Source of the DNA: a virus
Length of the DNA stretch: 23,314 bases
IMG/VR virus record: IMGVR_UViG_3300025727_000055
Span: 1 to 23,314 of that record
Reading direction: 5' to 3' (one strand)
Shown here: positions 14,477 to 22,382 of the stretch, one piece after another
Layout: each line of letters opens with the position of its first letter
How positions within the stretch are numbered: position 1 is the stretch's first letter
Notes under the pieces: model-generated
What the model was told of the DNA's origin: nothing
Seen by the model: only the letters and a program-made list of their open reading frames with translations
Database searches by the model: none
Position numbers and translations under genes: made by a program

Positions 14477-14794
14477 ATGATTAACGATGATGTAGTAATT
14501 ACTGAAAACATTAATAACCCAGAGATTGAGGGCGAGAAGCCTAAGCCTAAACCTAAGGCGGCAGCCAAAAAGCCTGCTGTCAAGAAGGCGCCAGCTAGCA
14601 AGGCTGCTGCTAAGAAGGATGATCGTGTAATGTTGTTTATGCGTCACGGAGCAGGCTATGCTGTGGGGGATGTGAAGTTTCTTAGTTCTCATCCATATCA
14701 GTTGGTTGATAGTGAGACGGCGAAGCAACTCCTTCAGACGGAACAGTTTGAAGAAGCTGATGCTGAAGCTGTAAAAGAATTTTATGGAGAGTAG
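14477..14794 (+). CDS. 105-aa protein with Lys/Ala-rich histone-like arm
   Basis: Residues about 20-48 are a Lys/Ala/Pro arm (KPKPKPKAAAKKPAVKKAP and repeats), like histone H1 tails. Residues 50-105 form a small domain (MLFMRHGAGYAVGDVKFLSS... then LVDSETAKQLL) resembling the short G-D-x-x-F...A-x-x-LV...A-x-x-L module found in small proteins next to phage capsid genes. The basic arm could bind DNA or the acidic inner head, or be a flexible tether. Start evidence is the promoter -10 six bases upstream. It is placed right after capsid, so it may be a head completion or decoration protein. Confidence 0.7.
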   Translation: MINDDVVITENINNPEIEGEKPKPKPKAAAKKPAVKKAPASKAAAKKDDRVMLFMRHGAGYAVGDVKFLSSHPYQLVDSETAKQLLQTEQFEEADAEAVKEFYGE

Positions 14795-14796
14795 AA

Positions 14797-15177
14797 ATGG
14801 CTGGTTTATCAAACTATCTTGAAGATAAACTTATAAATCATGTTTTAAGAAATACGTCATATACGCCCGCTACTGCGGTGTATCTGGCTTTATTTACAAG
14901 CAATCCTACTGACGCTGATACTGGTAGTGAAGTAAGTGGCGGTAGTTATGCACGACAATCGGTTGCCTTTAGTGCGTCATCAAGTGGAAGTTCTTCTAAC
15001 TCATCCAGTGTGTCCTTCGCTAGCATGCCAGCTGCGACAATTACACATGTTGGAGTGTATGATCTATCTTCTGGTGGTAACTTGTTGTTTCATGGAGCGC
15101 TGTCTGCGTCCACTGCCGTTGCTTCTGGAGATACGTTTACCATACAGGCAAACGATCTTCAAATTAGCCTCGCTTAG
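14797..15177 (+). CDS. Conserved phage structural protein, 126 aa
   Basis: The N-terminus MAGLSNYLEDKLINHVLRNT, then VYLALFTSNPTDADTG and GGSYARQSV, follow a pattern I recognise from a widespread phage protein often labelled tail fibre or minor structural protein. It is followed by a Ser-rich stretch and a beta-rich C-terminus (HVGVYDLSSGGNLLFHGAL). Its start lies two bases after the stop of the preceding gene, with GGAG ten bases upstream. Exact virion position is not known to me. Confidence 0.75.
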   Translation: MAGLSNYLEDKLINHVLRNTSYTPATAVYLALFTSNPTDADTGSEVSGGSYARQSVAFSASSSGSSSNSSSVSFASMPAATITHVGVYDLSSGGNLLFHGALSASTAVASGDTFTIQANDLQISLA

Positions 15178-15207
15178 TTGGATAAAAAAACGGCGTAATG
15201 GTATAAT
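15178..15207 (+). promoter_or_regulatory. Promoter TTGGAT-18-TATAAT, six bases before a start codon
   Basis: TATAAT (15202-15207) has a TGG extension, and TTGGAT (15178-15183) is a weak -35. ATG 15214 follows after CAAGGT, so initiation is probably leaderless. Confidence 0.6.
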
Positions 15208-15213
15208 CAAGGT

Positions 15214-15558
15214 ATGGCATTTAGTTACAACCTCACCATTAACCAGGGTGAGACCTTTTCTAAAGATTTTACGTACACGGCGGGCGGCAATGCTGTTGAC
15301 CTGAGTAGTCACACTGCGCGTATGCAAGTGAGGACTAGTTATGATGCTGCCACTACGTTGGTAAGCTTAACCAGTGGTGCTGGTGATATAGCCTTGACGG
15401 CTGCCGGTGTTATAACTGTCACCATCTCTGCAACGGCTACTGCAGCGCTCGCTGCCCCTAATAATGGGGTTTATGATTTAGAGATCATAGGTACTGATAG
15501 TACTGTAACTAGATTGCTTCAAGGTAATGTAAGTATTACACCTGAGGTAACAAAGTAA
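15214..15558 (+). CDS. Conserved phage structural protein, 114 aa
   Basis: The pattern FSYNLTINQGETFSKDFTY, then AVDLSSHTARMQVRTSY and ending TRLLQGNVSITPEVTK, belongs to a common small beta-rich phage family found among tail/baseplate-proximal genes. Leaderless initiation is likely (promoter six bases upstream). Its TAA stop overlaps the next ATG (TAATG), so the two products may assemble together. The specific role is unknown. Confidence 0.7.
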   Translation: MAFSYNLTINQGETFSKDFTYTAGGNAVDLSSHTARMQVRTSYDAATTLVSLTSGAGDIALTAAGVITVTISATATAALAAPNNGVYDLEIIGTDSTVTRLLQGNVSITPEVTK

Positions 15559-16013
15559 TGGGTACTACTTTAGTAGTAAATGAGACTGCGCAGACGATCA
15601 AGGTAGTTGCTGATGATCGTGTTCTTTTAGAAGATACAGCTCCCGGCGAAGTTCTTACGGTAGCAACCACTGGTCCTCAAGGACCTACTGGTTCTGCTGC
15701 AACATTGTCTGTTGGTTCGGTAACAACCGTAGCCAATGGTGTGGGGAGTAGCGTGTCTAATTCGGGCACATTGACGGCAGCCGTTCTGGATTTTATTCTA
15801 GAGGCTGGCCCGGCTGTGAACGCTACTGTTGTTCATACTCAGTCATCGTCTGCGTCTACGTGGACTGTTAACCATAATTTGGGGAGATACCCCTCAGTAG
15901 ACGTCATAGACTCTGCTGGAACGCAGGTAATCGGAGATGTTCAACATACGTCTGTAAATCAGGCTGTATTGACTTTTGATAATCCTTTTGCCGGTAAAGC
16001 TATTATAATTTAG
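15558..16013 (+). CDS. Fibre-like protein with short collagen motif, 151 aa
   Basis: A short collagen-like GPQGPTG (about residues 39-45) links an N-terminal piece to a beta-rich C-terminal domain. That domain carries WTVNHNLGRYPSVDVIDSAG (about 101-120) and ends FDNPFAGKAIII. This C-terminal pattern is typical of phage fibre tip or needle proteins. It is coupled by TAATG to the preceding gene and followed after five bases by a strong AGGAGG site of the next fibre gene. It is probably a short fibre or adaptor. Confidence 0.7.
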   Translation: MGTTLVVNETAQTIKVVADDRVLLEDTAPGEVLTVATTGPQGPTGSAATLSVGSVTTVANGVGSSVSNSGTLTAAVLDFILEAGPAVNATVVHTQSSSASTWTVNHNLGRYPSVDVIDSAGTQVIGDVQHTSVNQAVLTFDNPFAGKAIII

Positions 16014-16021
16014 GAGGAAAA

Positions 16022-17584
16022 ATGGCTAAAAAGTTTCTGGTCCCTATTGATCTACAATCATATATTGACCTTAATAAAAACGAGCTACGTAATTCTGTAA
16101 TACAGAATCTAGCTACAGCCCCCTCTGCACCGTCCAACGGCCAGATTTACTATGACACTAGTGATGACAAGCTCTATGTTCGTGCTGCTGGAGGATGGGT
16201 TTATATAAACCGCAATACTGCCACTACGTCTGTAGATGGCTTGATGTCTTCAACTGATAAGACAAAACTTGATGGTGTTGAAACTAGCGCCGATGTCACA
16301 GATGCAACGAATGTTGATACTGCTGGCGCTGTTATGGAGGGTGATTTCAATGCTGGTACATTCTTGTATGCTGCTGTCGATAACACTCCCGCTGTCAAGA
16401 CTGCTGCTGAAGTCCTAACCATTCTTGGTGTGGAGACTGCTGCTACTGCTGATCAAACAGCGAGTGAAATTTTAACATTGCTACTCACTGTGGATGGCGC
16501 TACTAGCGCTCTAGATGCTGACAAGTTGGACGGACAGGAAGGTACATACTATCTCGCTAGAGCTAACCATACTGGTTCTCAAACGGCTAGTACGATTTCT
16601 GACTTTGACACGCAGGTGCAAACGAGTCGTCTAGATCAGATGGCTGCACCGACTGCCTCTGTGTCAATGAATTCACAGAGAGTAACTAGTGTTAGTACGC
16701 CGACATCTGATAACGATGCTGCTACTAAGGCTTATGTTGATGCGACAAAGGCGGGCTTGAATGTTAAAGAGCCTGTACGTGTTGCGACTACTGCCAGTCT
16801 TGCTATAGCCACTGATCTGCAAAATGCAGATACTGTTGATGGTGTAACACTGGCTACAGGCGATAGGGTGTTGGTCAAGAATCAGACAACTGGTTCTGAA
16901 AATGGCATCTATGTTGTAGTTGCCTCCGGAGCGGCAGGTCGATCTACTGATTTTGACGCTTCTAGTGAAGCTATAGGTGGTGCTTTTGTTTGGATTAATG
17001 AGGGTAGTACACAGGCTGATACTCAGTATGTTGTAACGACCAATGATCCAATTACTCTTGGAACTACATCCATTACATGGACTAAGTTCTCATCTGTTTC
17101 TGGCGTGGTTGCTGGTGATGGTCTTTCAAAGACTGGTGCTACAATTTCTGTCAACCTGGATACCAATCCTGGTTTGTCGGTAAGCGCTAGCGGCTTAACA
17201 GTTGCTACTGGTCTGGCTGGAGCGGGGCTTACGCTAACAAGCGGTGCCTTGAGTGTTGATGATGTCGATCTAGCATCGGCTGTTACTGGAACACTTCCAA
17301 TTGCTAATGGCGGTACTGGTGCTACAACTAGCGCTGGTGTAAAGACTGCTCTTGGCTATATGACTCGCTATGCTGCTACATTGACTGGTGATTCTACAAC
17401 GACTTCGTTTACTGTGACACACAGTCTTGGTACTAAGTCAGTTACAGTAGCTGTGTATGAGTCTGCTTCTCCATATGCTGAAGTTGAGACAGACGTAAAG
17501 CATACCACAACAAGTGCCGTTACTGTTGCTTTCGGATCGGCTCCCGCTACGGGAACAGATTACGAAGTCGTAGTCATCGGTTAA
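16022..17584 (+). CDS. Tail fibre-like protein, 520 aa
   Basis: The N-terminus (KFLVPIDLQSYIDLNKNELRN) and the early NGQIYYDTSDDKLYVRAAGGWV (about 40-61) resemble tail-associated fibre proteins. TKAYVDATKAGLNVK (about 239-253) introduces a repeat-rich shaft domain (DTVDGVTLATGDRVLVKNQT...GIYVV) seen in many phages. TLPIANGGTGATTSAGVKTALG (about 425-446) is a classic fibre tail-collar-type motif. The last 70 residues (FTVTHSLGTKSVTVAVYE) form a beta-rich tip like that of the preceding protein. AGGAGG about six bases before ATG fixes the start. Confidence 0.8.
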   Translation: MAKKFLVPIDLQSYIDLNKNELRNSVIQNLATAPSAPSNGQIYYDTSDDKLYVRAAGGWVYINRNTATTSVDGLMSSTDKTKLDGVETSADVTDATNVDTAGAVMEGDFNAGTFLYAAVDNTPAVKTAAEVLTILGVETAATADQTASEILTLLLTVDGATSALDADKLDGQEGTYYLARANHTGSQTASTISDFDTQVQTSRLDQMAAPTASVSMNSQRVTSVSTPTSDNDAATKAYVDATKAGLNVKEPVRVATTASLAIATDLQNADTVDGVTLATGDRVLVKNQTTGSENGIYVVVASGAAGRSTDFDASSEAIGGAFVWINEGSTQADTQYVVTTNDPITLGTTSITWTKFSSVSGVVAGDGLSKTGATISVNLDTNPGLSVSASGLTVATGLAGAGLTLTSGALSVDDVDLASAVTGTLPIANGGTGATTSAGVKTALGYMTRYAATLTGDSTTTSFTVTHSLGTKSVTVAVYESASPYAEVETDVKHTTTSAVTVAFGSAPATGTDYEVVVIG

Positions 17585-17609
17585 GAAATGCGGGATTCCT
17601 GAGGGGATC

Positions 17610-17618
17610 TGCTATAAT
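17610..17618 (+). promoter_or_regulatory. Extended -10 promoter TGCTATAAT
   Basis: This is a perfect TATAAT with the TGC extension, without a clear -35. The predicted start near 17625 gives a short leader of about 14 bases before GTG 17639. The nonamer is identical to that at 4142-4150 on the other strand. Confidence 0.5.
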
Positions 17619-17638
17619 AATATAGGACGGTTGAGGTC

Positions 17639-18220
17639 GTGGCTAAATCTTTTAAGACAGTTATATCCATTGATGACGCAAGCTCTGCTGCGTCTGAAGC
17701 CCTACGTACCCGTGTCTCTGGAGATACACAATCGCGTATTTCCATTGATGCCGGTGGTAAGCTTACGTGGGGCTCTGGGGCTGCCACGGGGGATGTAACT
17801 CTGTATCGCTCTGCTGCTGACATCTTGAAGACTGATGACGTCCTTCAAGCAGCGGGCGGTGTTGTGACTTTAACAACTGCTGGCGTCCCCTCTGCTTCTA
17901 TTGCTGATGGGGCAATGGCTGTTGACACGACTAACAATGTTTTCTATTTCCGTTCTGGTTCTGCATGGCAGCAGGTATCTGGTGGTGGCGCTAGCGTCAC
18001 AGTCGCTGACACTGCCCCAAGCAGCCCCAGCGACGGGGATATGTGGTTTGAGTCTGACACAGGGAACACTTTGGTGTATTATACTGATGCTGACTCGGCT
18101 CAGTGGGTTGAGATTGGACACACTCCTGACTCATCTCATGAGTTTTTCATTAGTATGGATGGCGGGGTCCCTGATAGCAACTATGGTGGTATCAGCACTG
18201 TTGATGGGGGTGTTGTTTAA
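17639..18220 (+). CDS. Fibre-like protein with WFESDTG module, 193 aa
   Basis: It starts at GTG 17639; the site GGACGG lies eight bases upstream. The first 110 residues resemble shaft sequence (VTLYRSAADILKTDDVLQAAGGVV). Residues about 125-160 hold one copy of the module PSDGDMWFESDTG...W-V-E-I-G-H that is repeated three times in the next gene. The end is a short motif MDGG-x5-NYGGISTVDGG, also shared with the next gene. The stop overlaps the next ATG (TAATG). It is probably a receptor-binding or adaptor fibre. Confidence 0.75.
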   Translation: MAKSFKTVISIDDASSAASEALRTRVSGDTQSRISIDAGGKLTWGSGAATGDVTLYRSAADILKTDDVLQAAGGVVTLTTAGVPSASIADGAMAVDTTNNVFYFRSGSAWQQVSGGGASVTVADTAPSSPSDGDMWFESDTGNTLVYYTDADSAQWVEIGHTPDSSHEFFISMDGGVPDSNYGGISTVDGGVV

Positions 18221-18810
18221 TGGCAACTAACTTCCCATCTTCTCCGGCGCTGAATGACACTTGGTCTGTTGGCAATACGATTTGGTTCTGGAATGGAACC
18301 TATTGGGAGCTTCAGGCGAACACAACTAAGTTCTCCTCTAGTGATAATGCTCCTGCTAATACCGTGGAGGGTGACTTCTGGTTTGAGTCTGATACGGGTA
18401 AGCTTTTTGTTAGGTATGACTCTGCGTGGATAGAAGTTGGTCACGCTTCAGATGGACAGTCATTCCAGGTAGGAGACACTCTTCCTGCATCTGGAACAAA
18501 TGGGGATATATGGTTTGAATCTGACACAGGAAAAACTTTTATATATTATATTGATGCTAACTCTAGCCAGTGGCTGGAGATAGGTCATGCTTCTGACGGG
18601 CAATCTTTTATTGTTGGTGATACTGTCCCTTCTTCCGCTAGTACTGGTGATATTTGGTTTGAGTCTGATAGTGGCGGGGCGTTTATTAGATACGATAGTA
18701 CATGGGTAGAGTTGGGCCATTCTGTGAGCGGGGTCAATGTTAATATTGATGGTGGCAAATCTGGTACCAACTATGGCGGTATAACTGCTCTCGATGGAGG
18801 TTCTTCATAA
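18220..18810 (+). CDS. Fibre-like protein with three WFESD repeats, 196 aa
   Basis: The N-terminus (FPSSPALNDTWSVGNTIWFWNG) resembles the tip-attachment region of the genes at 18810 and 21552. Three tandem modules of about 45 residues follow, each reading G-D-x-W-F-E-S-D-(T/S)-G ... W-(I/L/V)-E-(V/I/L)-G-H. The C-terminus repeats the IDGG-x5-NYGGITALDGG ending of the upstream gene. Both ends overlap neighbours by TAATG. Repeat number may vary between relatives, which would change fibre length. Confidence 0.75.
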   Translation: MATNFPSSPALNDTWSVGNTIWFWNGTYWELQANTTKFSSSDNAPANTVEGDFWFESDTGKLFVRYDSAWIEVGHASDGQSFQVGDTLPASGTNGDIWFESDTGKTFIYYIDANSSQWLEIGHASDGQSFIVGDTVPSSASTGDIWFESDSGGAFIRYDSTWVELGHSVSGVNVNIDGGKSGTNYGGITALDGGSS

Positions 18811-19118
18811 TGGCTATTAGCTTCCCCTTGTCTCCCAACACTGGCGATATACATCAGGTGGCTGATCGTGTATGGCAATGGGATGGCGAGAAATGGAAGG
18901 CCACAGGGACTACATCTAGTTCATCTGTAGGCGCCACGGTGGTATTTGAAGGCGCAACAGCGGATGCGTATGAGACTACGTTGACGGTGGTTGATCCTAC
19001 TGCTGATAGGACGGTTACGATTCAGAATGCGGATGGGACGCTGGCTTTTACTTCTGACGTACCTGCGGTGGTGCCTGTGGATGATGAGAATACCGTTCTT
19101 GCCGGTCAGGTGTTCTAG
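18810..19118 (+). CDS. Short fibre-module protein, 102 aa
   Basis: This looks like a shortened paralogue of the 276-aa protein at 21552. Both begin MAI-x-FP-x-SP-x-TGDIH and continue W-x-WDGEKW-x-A, and both contain FEGATADAYETTLTV followed by DPTADRTVTI. The central domain of the longer protein (GINQTTPIYSLDVTG...) is missing here. It ends PVDDENTVLAGQVF, which may be a coupling peptide for the next gene, whose start lies two bases on. It starts in a TAATG overlap. Confidence 0.7.
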   Translation: MAISFPLSPNTGDIHQVADRVWQWDGEKWKATGTTSSSSVGATVVFEGATADAYETTLTVVDPTADRTVTIQNADGTLAFTSDVPAVVPVDDENTVLAGQVF

Positions 19119-19120
19119 GT

Positions 19121-20680
19121 ATGTCTAGGTTTGATGGAAGATGGTTTCCAAGTAGTAAGACCTCAGATTGGGCTACCGGCAAGTTTGGTACTCCGGGTTG
19201 GTCTCCTGCACCTCCTACTAGTGTAACACCAACAGAGGGTGATGAACAGGTTGCTTTGTCATGGACTGCAGGATATGCAAACGGTTCAGATATTACTGGA
19301 TATAAAGTAGAAAAGAATGACGGTTCTTGGTCTACTGTAACATCCGACACAGGAAGTGATGCTACTTCTTATACTGCTACTGGCCTTACAAATGGAACAG
19401 GTTACACTTTTCGTGTTACTGCCATAAATGCTGTAGGAGTTGGTGAAGAGGCTTCTTCAGCCAGTTCTTCTAAAATACCACGGGGTGTGCCGGGAGCGCC
19501 AGGAACTCTGTCGTTGGCTGAAGGCAGCCCCGGCCACACGGATATTGATCTGTCGTGGTCAGCTGGATCGACTAACGGTGCCGCTATTACCGGATATAAA
19601 ATCCAAAGATCTACTGATGGTTCCTCTTGGTCAAACGTTGTTGCCGATACAGGCAGTACGGGTACTACATATACTAATACAGGTTTGACTGGATCAACTA
19701 CATATCATTATAGAGTGGCAGCAATCAATGTAGCTGGCGCTGGTAGTTACGGTAATGCTCCAAGTCGTACTACTAGTGCTCCGATTATGGCATACAGCAC
19801 AACTGGTTCTCCAACGCTTACAACTTATTCAGGATACAAGTCTCTTACTTGGACAGGTTCTGGGTCGGTTACATTTACTGGAAATCCCAACAGTGCTACG
19901 CTTGAAATTCTTACTATTGCTGGTGGAGGCGGTGGTGCATGTTCCAACTCTAGTGGTGGAGGCGGTGGTGGTGCGGGTGGTATGAAGACGTTTACTTCTC
20001 AAAGTATTAGTCTTAATAGTGCTTATACTGTTACTGTTGGGGCAGCGGGTGCTGGCTTAACAAGTCCTACTGGAAAAGGTGGCAATGGGAGCAGCACTCA
20101 GTTTGGATCATTGGAGACAATGGTAGGTGGAGGTGGAGGCGCACCTACTGTTGGGTATGGCAGCGCTGGCGCAGGTAACAGTGGAGGTTCCGGTGGTGGC
20201 GGTGGTGGAGCTAACAACTACGGCGGCGGGCCGGGAACGGCAGGTCAGGGTACTGAGGGTGGGAATGGCAATTATTCATGGCAAACTTACAACTGCGGTG
20301 GTGGTGGCGGCAAGGGTTACCGGGGCGCTTACGCATCGAACAGCTTCTGGTCTGGTGGTATCGGAGCGTCTAACAACTACAAGACAGGCTCTAATATCGA
20401 CTACGCTGGCGGTGGCGGTGCTGGTGGCGGCAATAGCAGCGCTGATAATATCAAGGTGATGGGTGGTGGCGACTGGGGTGGTGGAACTTCTTCTTCTGGA
20501 ACAGGAAATCCCGGTGATGACAACCAGTCCTATGGCGCTGGTAATGGTGGTGGAGCTTCTTCTCATGGAGGCGATGGAGGAAGTAATACTGGTGGCGGTG
20601 GTGGCGGTAATGGTAATGGTAGTCAATATGATGCTGGAAATGGCGGATCTGGAATTGTAGTTATCCGTTGGGCGACTTAG
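19121..20680 (+). CDS. Adhesin with two FN3 domains and a polyglycine tip, 519 aa
   Basis: Residues about 30-118 and 125-220 are fibronectin type III domains (ALSWTAGYANGSDITGYKVE; DLSWSAGSTNGAAITGYKIQ; YRVAAINVAGAG). From about residue 225 a beta leader (SGSVTFTGNPNSATLEILTIAGGGGG) leads into some 280 residues dominated by glycine. It ends GNGGSGIVVIRWAT, the standard close of the phage glycine-rich tip domain. Such tips pack as polyglycine helices and bind host receptors. AGGTG eight bases upstream supports the start. FN3 domains in virion proteins may aid weak adsorption to carbohydrate. This is the best candidate for host-range determination, along with the protein at 22382. Confidence 0.85.
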   Translation: MSRFDGRWFPSSKTSDWATGKFGTPGWSPAPPTSVTPTEGDEQVALSWTAGYANGSDITGYKVEKNDGSWSTVTSDTGSDATSYTATGLTNGTGYTFRVTAINAVGVGEEASSASSSKIPRGVPGAPGTLSLAEGSPGHTDIDLSWSAGSTNGAAITGYKIQRSTDGSSWSNVVADTGSTGTTYTNTGLTGSTTYHYRVAAINVAGAGSYGNAPSRTTSAPIMAYSTTGSPTLTTYSGYKSLTWTGSGSVTFTGNPNSATLEILTIAGGGGGACSNSSGGGGGGAGGMKTFTSQSISLNSAYTVTVGAAGAGLTSPTGKGGNGSSTQFGSLETMVGGGGGAPTVGYGSAGAGNSGGSGGGGGGANNYGGGPGTAGQGTEGGNGNYSWQTYNCGGGGGKGYRGAYASNSFWSGGIGASNNYKTGSNIDYAGGGGAGGGNSSADNIKVMGGGDWGGGTSSSGTGNPGDDNQSYGAGNGGGASSHGGDGGSNTGGGGGGNGNGSQYDAGNGGSGIVVIRWAT

Positions 20681-20687
20681 GAGAATC

Positions 20688-21155
20688 ATGGCTCATTTTG
20701 CTGAAATAGACGAGAATGATATTGTTTTAAGAATCATTGTGGTATCTAATGATGAGATTCTTGATGAAGAGGGTGTCGAGACTGAATCTATCGGGCAGCA
20801 ATTTTGTACTGATCTTTTAGGTGGCACTTGGGTTCAGTGTTCGTATAATAGCAATATACGAGGTCGCTATGCTAGGATTGGTGATACTTATGATTCTGAT
20901 TTAGATTTATTTATTTTGCCAAAACCATTTCCTTCGTGGACTCTCGCTGAGGATACGGGAGGCTGGGAGCCGCCTACGCCTTATATCGTTGGTTATATTT
21001 GGGACGAAGATACTTTGTCGTGGGTTAAACCAGATGCTCCGTTTGCTTCTTGGGAGTGGAATGATCTTCGCTGGATAGCACCGGTTGATTATCCAGACGA
21101 TGGGTTGGCATACAACTGGGACGAAGATAGTCTTTCGTGGGTTGAGGTAGAATAA
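20688..21155 (+). CDS. Conserved phage tail-associated protein, 155 aa
   Basis: The pattern MAHFAEIDENDIVLRIIVVSN, GGTWVQCSYNSNIRGRYARIG and PKPFPSWTLAEDTGGWEPP is one I recognise as a very common small protein of marine and freshwater phages, usually located beside fibre genes. The C-terminus has two or three W-D-E-D-(T/S)-L-S-W-V repeats (YIWDEDTLSWV, YNWDEDSLSWV). AGGAG seven bases upstream supports the start. It may be a fibre-tip or chaperone-like component; its role is not established to my knowledge. Confidence 0.75.
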   Translation: MAHFAEIDENDIVLRIIVVSNDEILDEEGVETESIGQQFCTDLLGGTWVQCSYNSNIRGRYARIGDTYDSDLDLFILPKPFPSWTLAEDTGGWEPPTPYIVGYIWDEDTLSWVKPDAPFASWEWNDLRWIAPVDYPDDGLAYNWDEDSLSWVEVE

Positions 21156-21164
21156 ACAAATAAG

Positions 21165-21173
21165 TGATATAAT
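21165..21173 (+). promoter_or_regulatory. Extended -10 promoter TGATATAAT
   Basis: TATAAT at 21168-21173 with a TGA extension lies nine bases before ATG 21183. The intervening GGAGA could act as a ribosome site on a leader only if transcription began early, so near-leaderless initiation is likely. Confidence 0.5.
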
Positions 21174-21182
21174 GGAGACACG

Positions 21183-21542
21183 ATGGCGACATATTCTAAA
21201 CAATATTTAACAGGTGGTGCCGCTGATGGTACCGGAATTAAATTAGATATCGATTCTGGAGCGTATACTACTATCCATACGTCTAGCGCAGGTCAGGCTG
21301 GTCACATAGATGAGATTTGGTTGTATGGATCCAACACCCACACTTCAGATATCAAAGTGACTTTACAATTTGGTGGGTCGGATGATCCTGATGACATTAT
21401 TGAGATAACTGTAGGCGCAGAGGCGGGGCTAGTGTTGTTGGTCCCTGGGCTTGTCCTTAAGGGTAATGGATTGGTGTTGAAGGGTGCTGCTGCGGTAGCG
21501 TCTAAAGTTACGGTGTTTGGGTACATCAATAGAATTTCATAG
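21183..21542 (+). CDS. Conserved small virion-type protein, 119 aa
   Basis: The sequence is beta-rich with HIDEIWLYGSNTHTSDIKVTLQFGG (about residues 41-65), DDIIEITV and VPGLVLKGNGLVL, ending YINRIS. I recall this pattern from small structural proteins of aquatic phages. The start has GGAGA five bases upstream and an extended -10 just before that. It lies between two fibre genes; position suggests a tail-fibre or decoration protein. Confidence 0.7.
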   Translation: MATYSKQYLTGGAADGTGIKLDIDSGAYTTIHTSSAGQAGHIDEIWLYGSNTHTSDIKVTLQFGGSDDPDDIIEITVGAEAGLVLLVPGLVLKGNGLVLKGAAAVASKVTVFGYINRIS

Positions 21543-21551
21543 GAGATAACA

Positions 21552-22382
21552 ATGGCAATAGATTTTCCAAACAGTCCCACAACCGGCGATATTCATACCG
21601 TTAGTGGTCGGCAATGGAGTTGGGACGGTGAGAAATGGAATGCTTATGGCGCTTCGTTGGCTCCTGATGTTTTAAAAGTAGATTCTGGGAATAACCGGGT
21701 TGGAATAAATCAAACAACCCCCATTTATTCATTGGACGTAACAGGGACTGCACGTATCACTGGAGACTTGACGGTTCAAGGGACTACTACCACTATTGAC
21801 TCCGCCACTATTGCGGTTAAAGATTCATTTGTATTTGAAGGAGCGACAGCTGACGCTTATGAAACTACTCTAACTGTTACTGACCCTACTGCTGATAGAA
21901 CTGTAACTATTCCTGATAGCACCGGCACTATGGCGCTTACTTCTGATATCCCCACTGTTGCTGGCGTATACCTGCCCCTGGCTGGCGGAACATTGAGTGG
22001 TGCAGTCAATGTCGCTGATCAAACGATGCAGCGGCCGGTGATGAAGGATTATGGAGAAACATTATCAACCAACGTAACTTCTGGTGCTGCTGCTACACTA
22101 GACTTAGTGAATGGCAATGTCTTTGATTTAACATTGACCGCGAATTGTACGATCACACTATCAAACCCCCCTGCCTCTGGCACGGCTGGTTCTTTTACTC
22201 TGATCGCACGACAGGATGGCACTGGCTCACGCATTATCACATGGCCCGTAAGTGTGAAGTGGGCCGGTGGAACGGCGCCTACGCTGACTACCACAGCGAG
22301 CGCCGTTGACATCCTGACTTTCTCCACTGTAGATGGCGGATCTAATTGGTTTGGCTTTTCTGCCGGTTTGGAAATGAGCTAA
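21552..22382 (+). CDS. Fibre/structural protein, 276 aa
   Basis: Modules in order: tip-attachment (DFPNSPTTGDIHTVSGRQWS, residues 3-22); RVGINQTTPIYSLDVTG with TARITGDLTVQGTT (about 51-83), a repeat known from cyanophage and pelagiphage structural proteins; FEGATADAYETTLTV...DPTADRTVTI (about 97-121) shared with the gene at 18810; and a C-terminal beta domain (FDLTLTANCTITLSNPP ... WPVSVKWAGGTAPT) of a type common in phage tail proteins. AGGAGATAAC upstream fixes the start. The stop overlaps the next start by TAATG. Confidence 0.75.
   Translation: MAIDFPNSPTTGDIHTVSGRQWSWDGEKWNAYGASLAPDVLKVDSGNNRVGINQTTPIYSLDVTGTARITGDLTVQGTTTTIDSATIAVKDSFVFEGATADAYETTLTVTDPTADRTVTIPDSTGTMALTSDIPTVAGVYLPLAGGTLSGAVNVADQTMQRPVMKDYGETLSTNVTSGAAATLDLVNGNVFDLTLTANCTITLSNPPASGTAGSFTLIARQDGTGSRIITWPVSVKWAGGTAPTLTTTASAVDILTFSTVDGGSNWFGFSAGLEMS

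Noticed and set aside
20276-20689. Low-complexity Ser/Thr/Ile/Ala frames antisense to and alongside the glycine-rich domain
   Set aside because: Glycine-codon repeats (GGN) keep other frames open; the products are low complexity without start signals. The same holds for those at 22517-23263.
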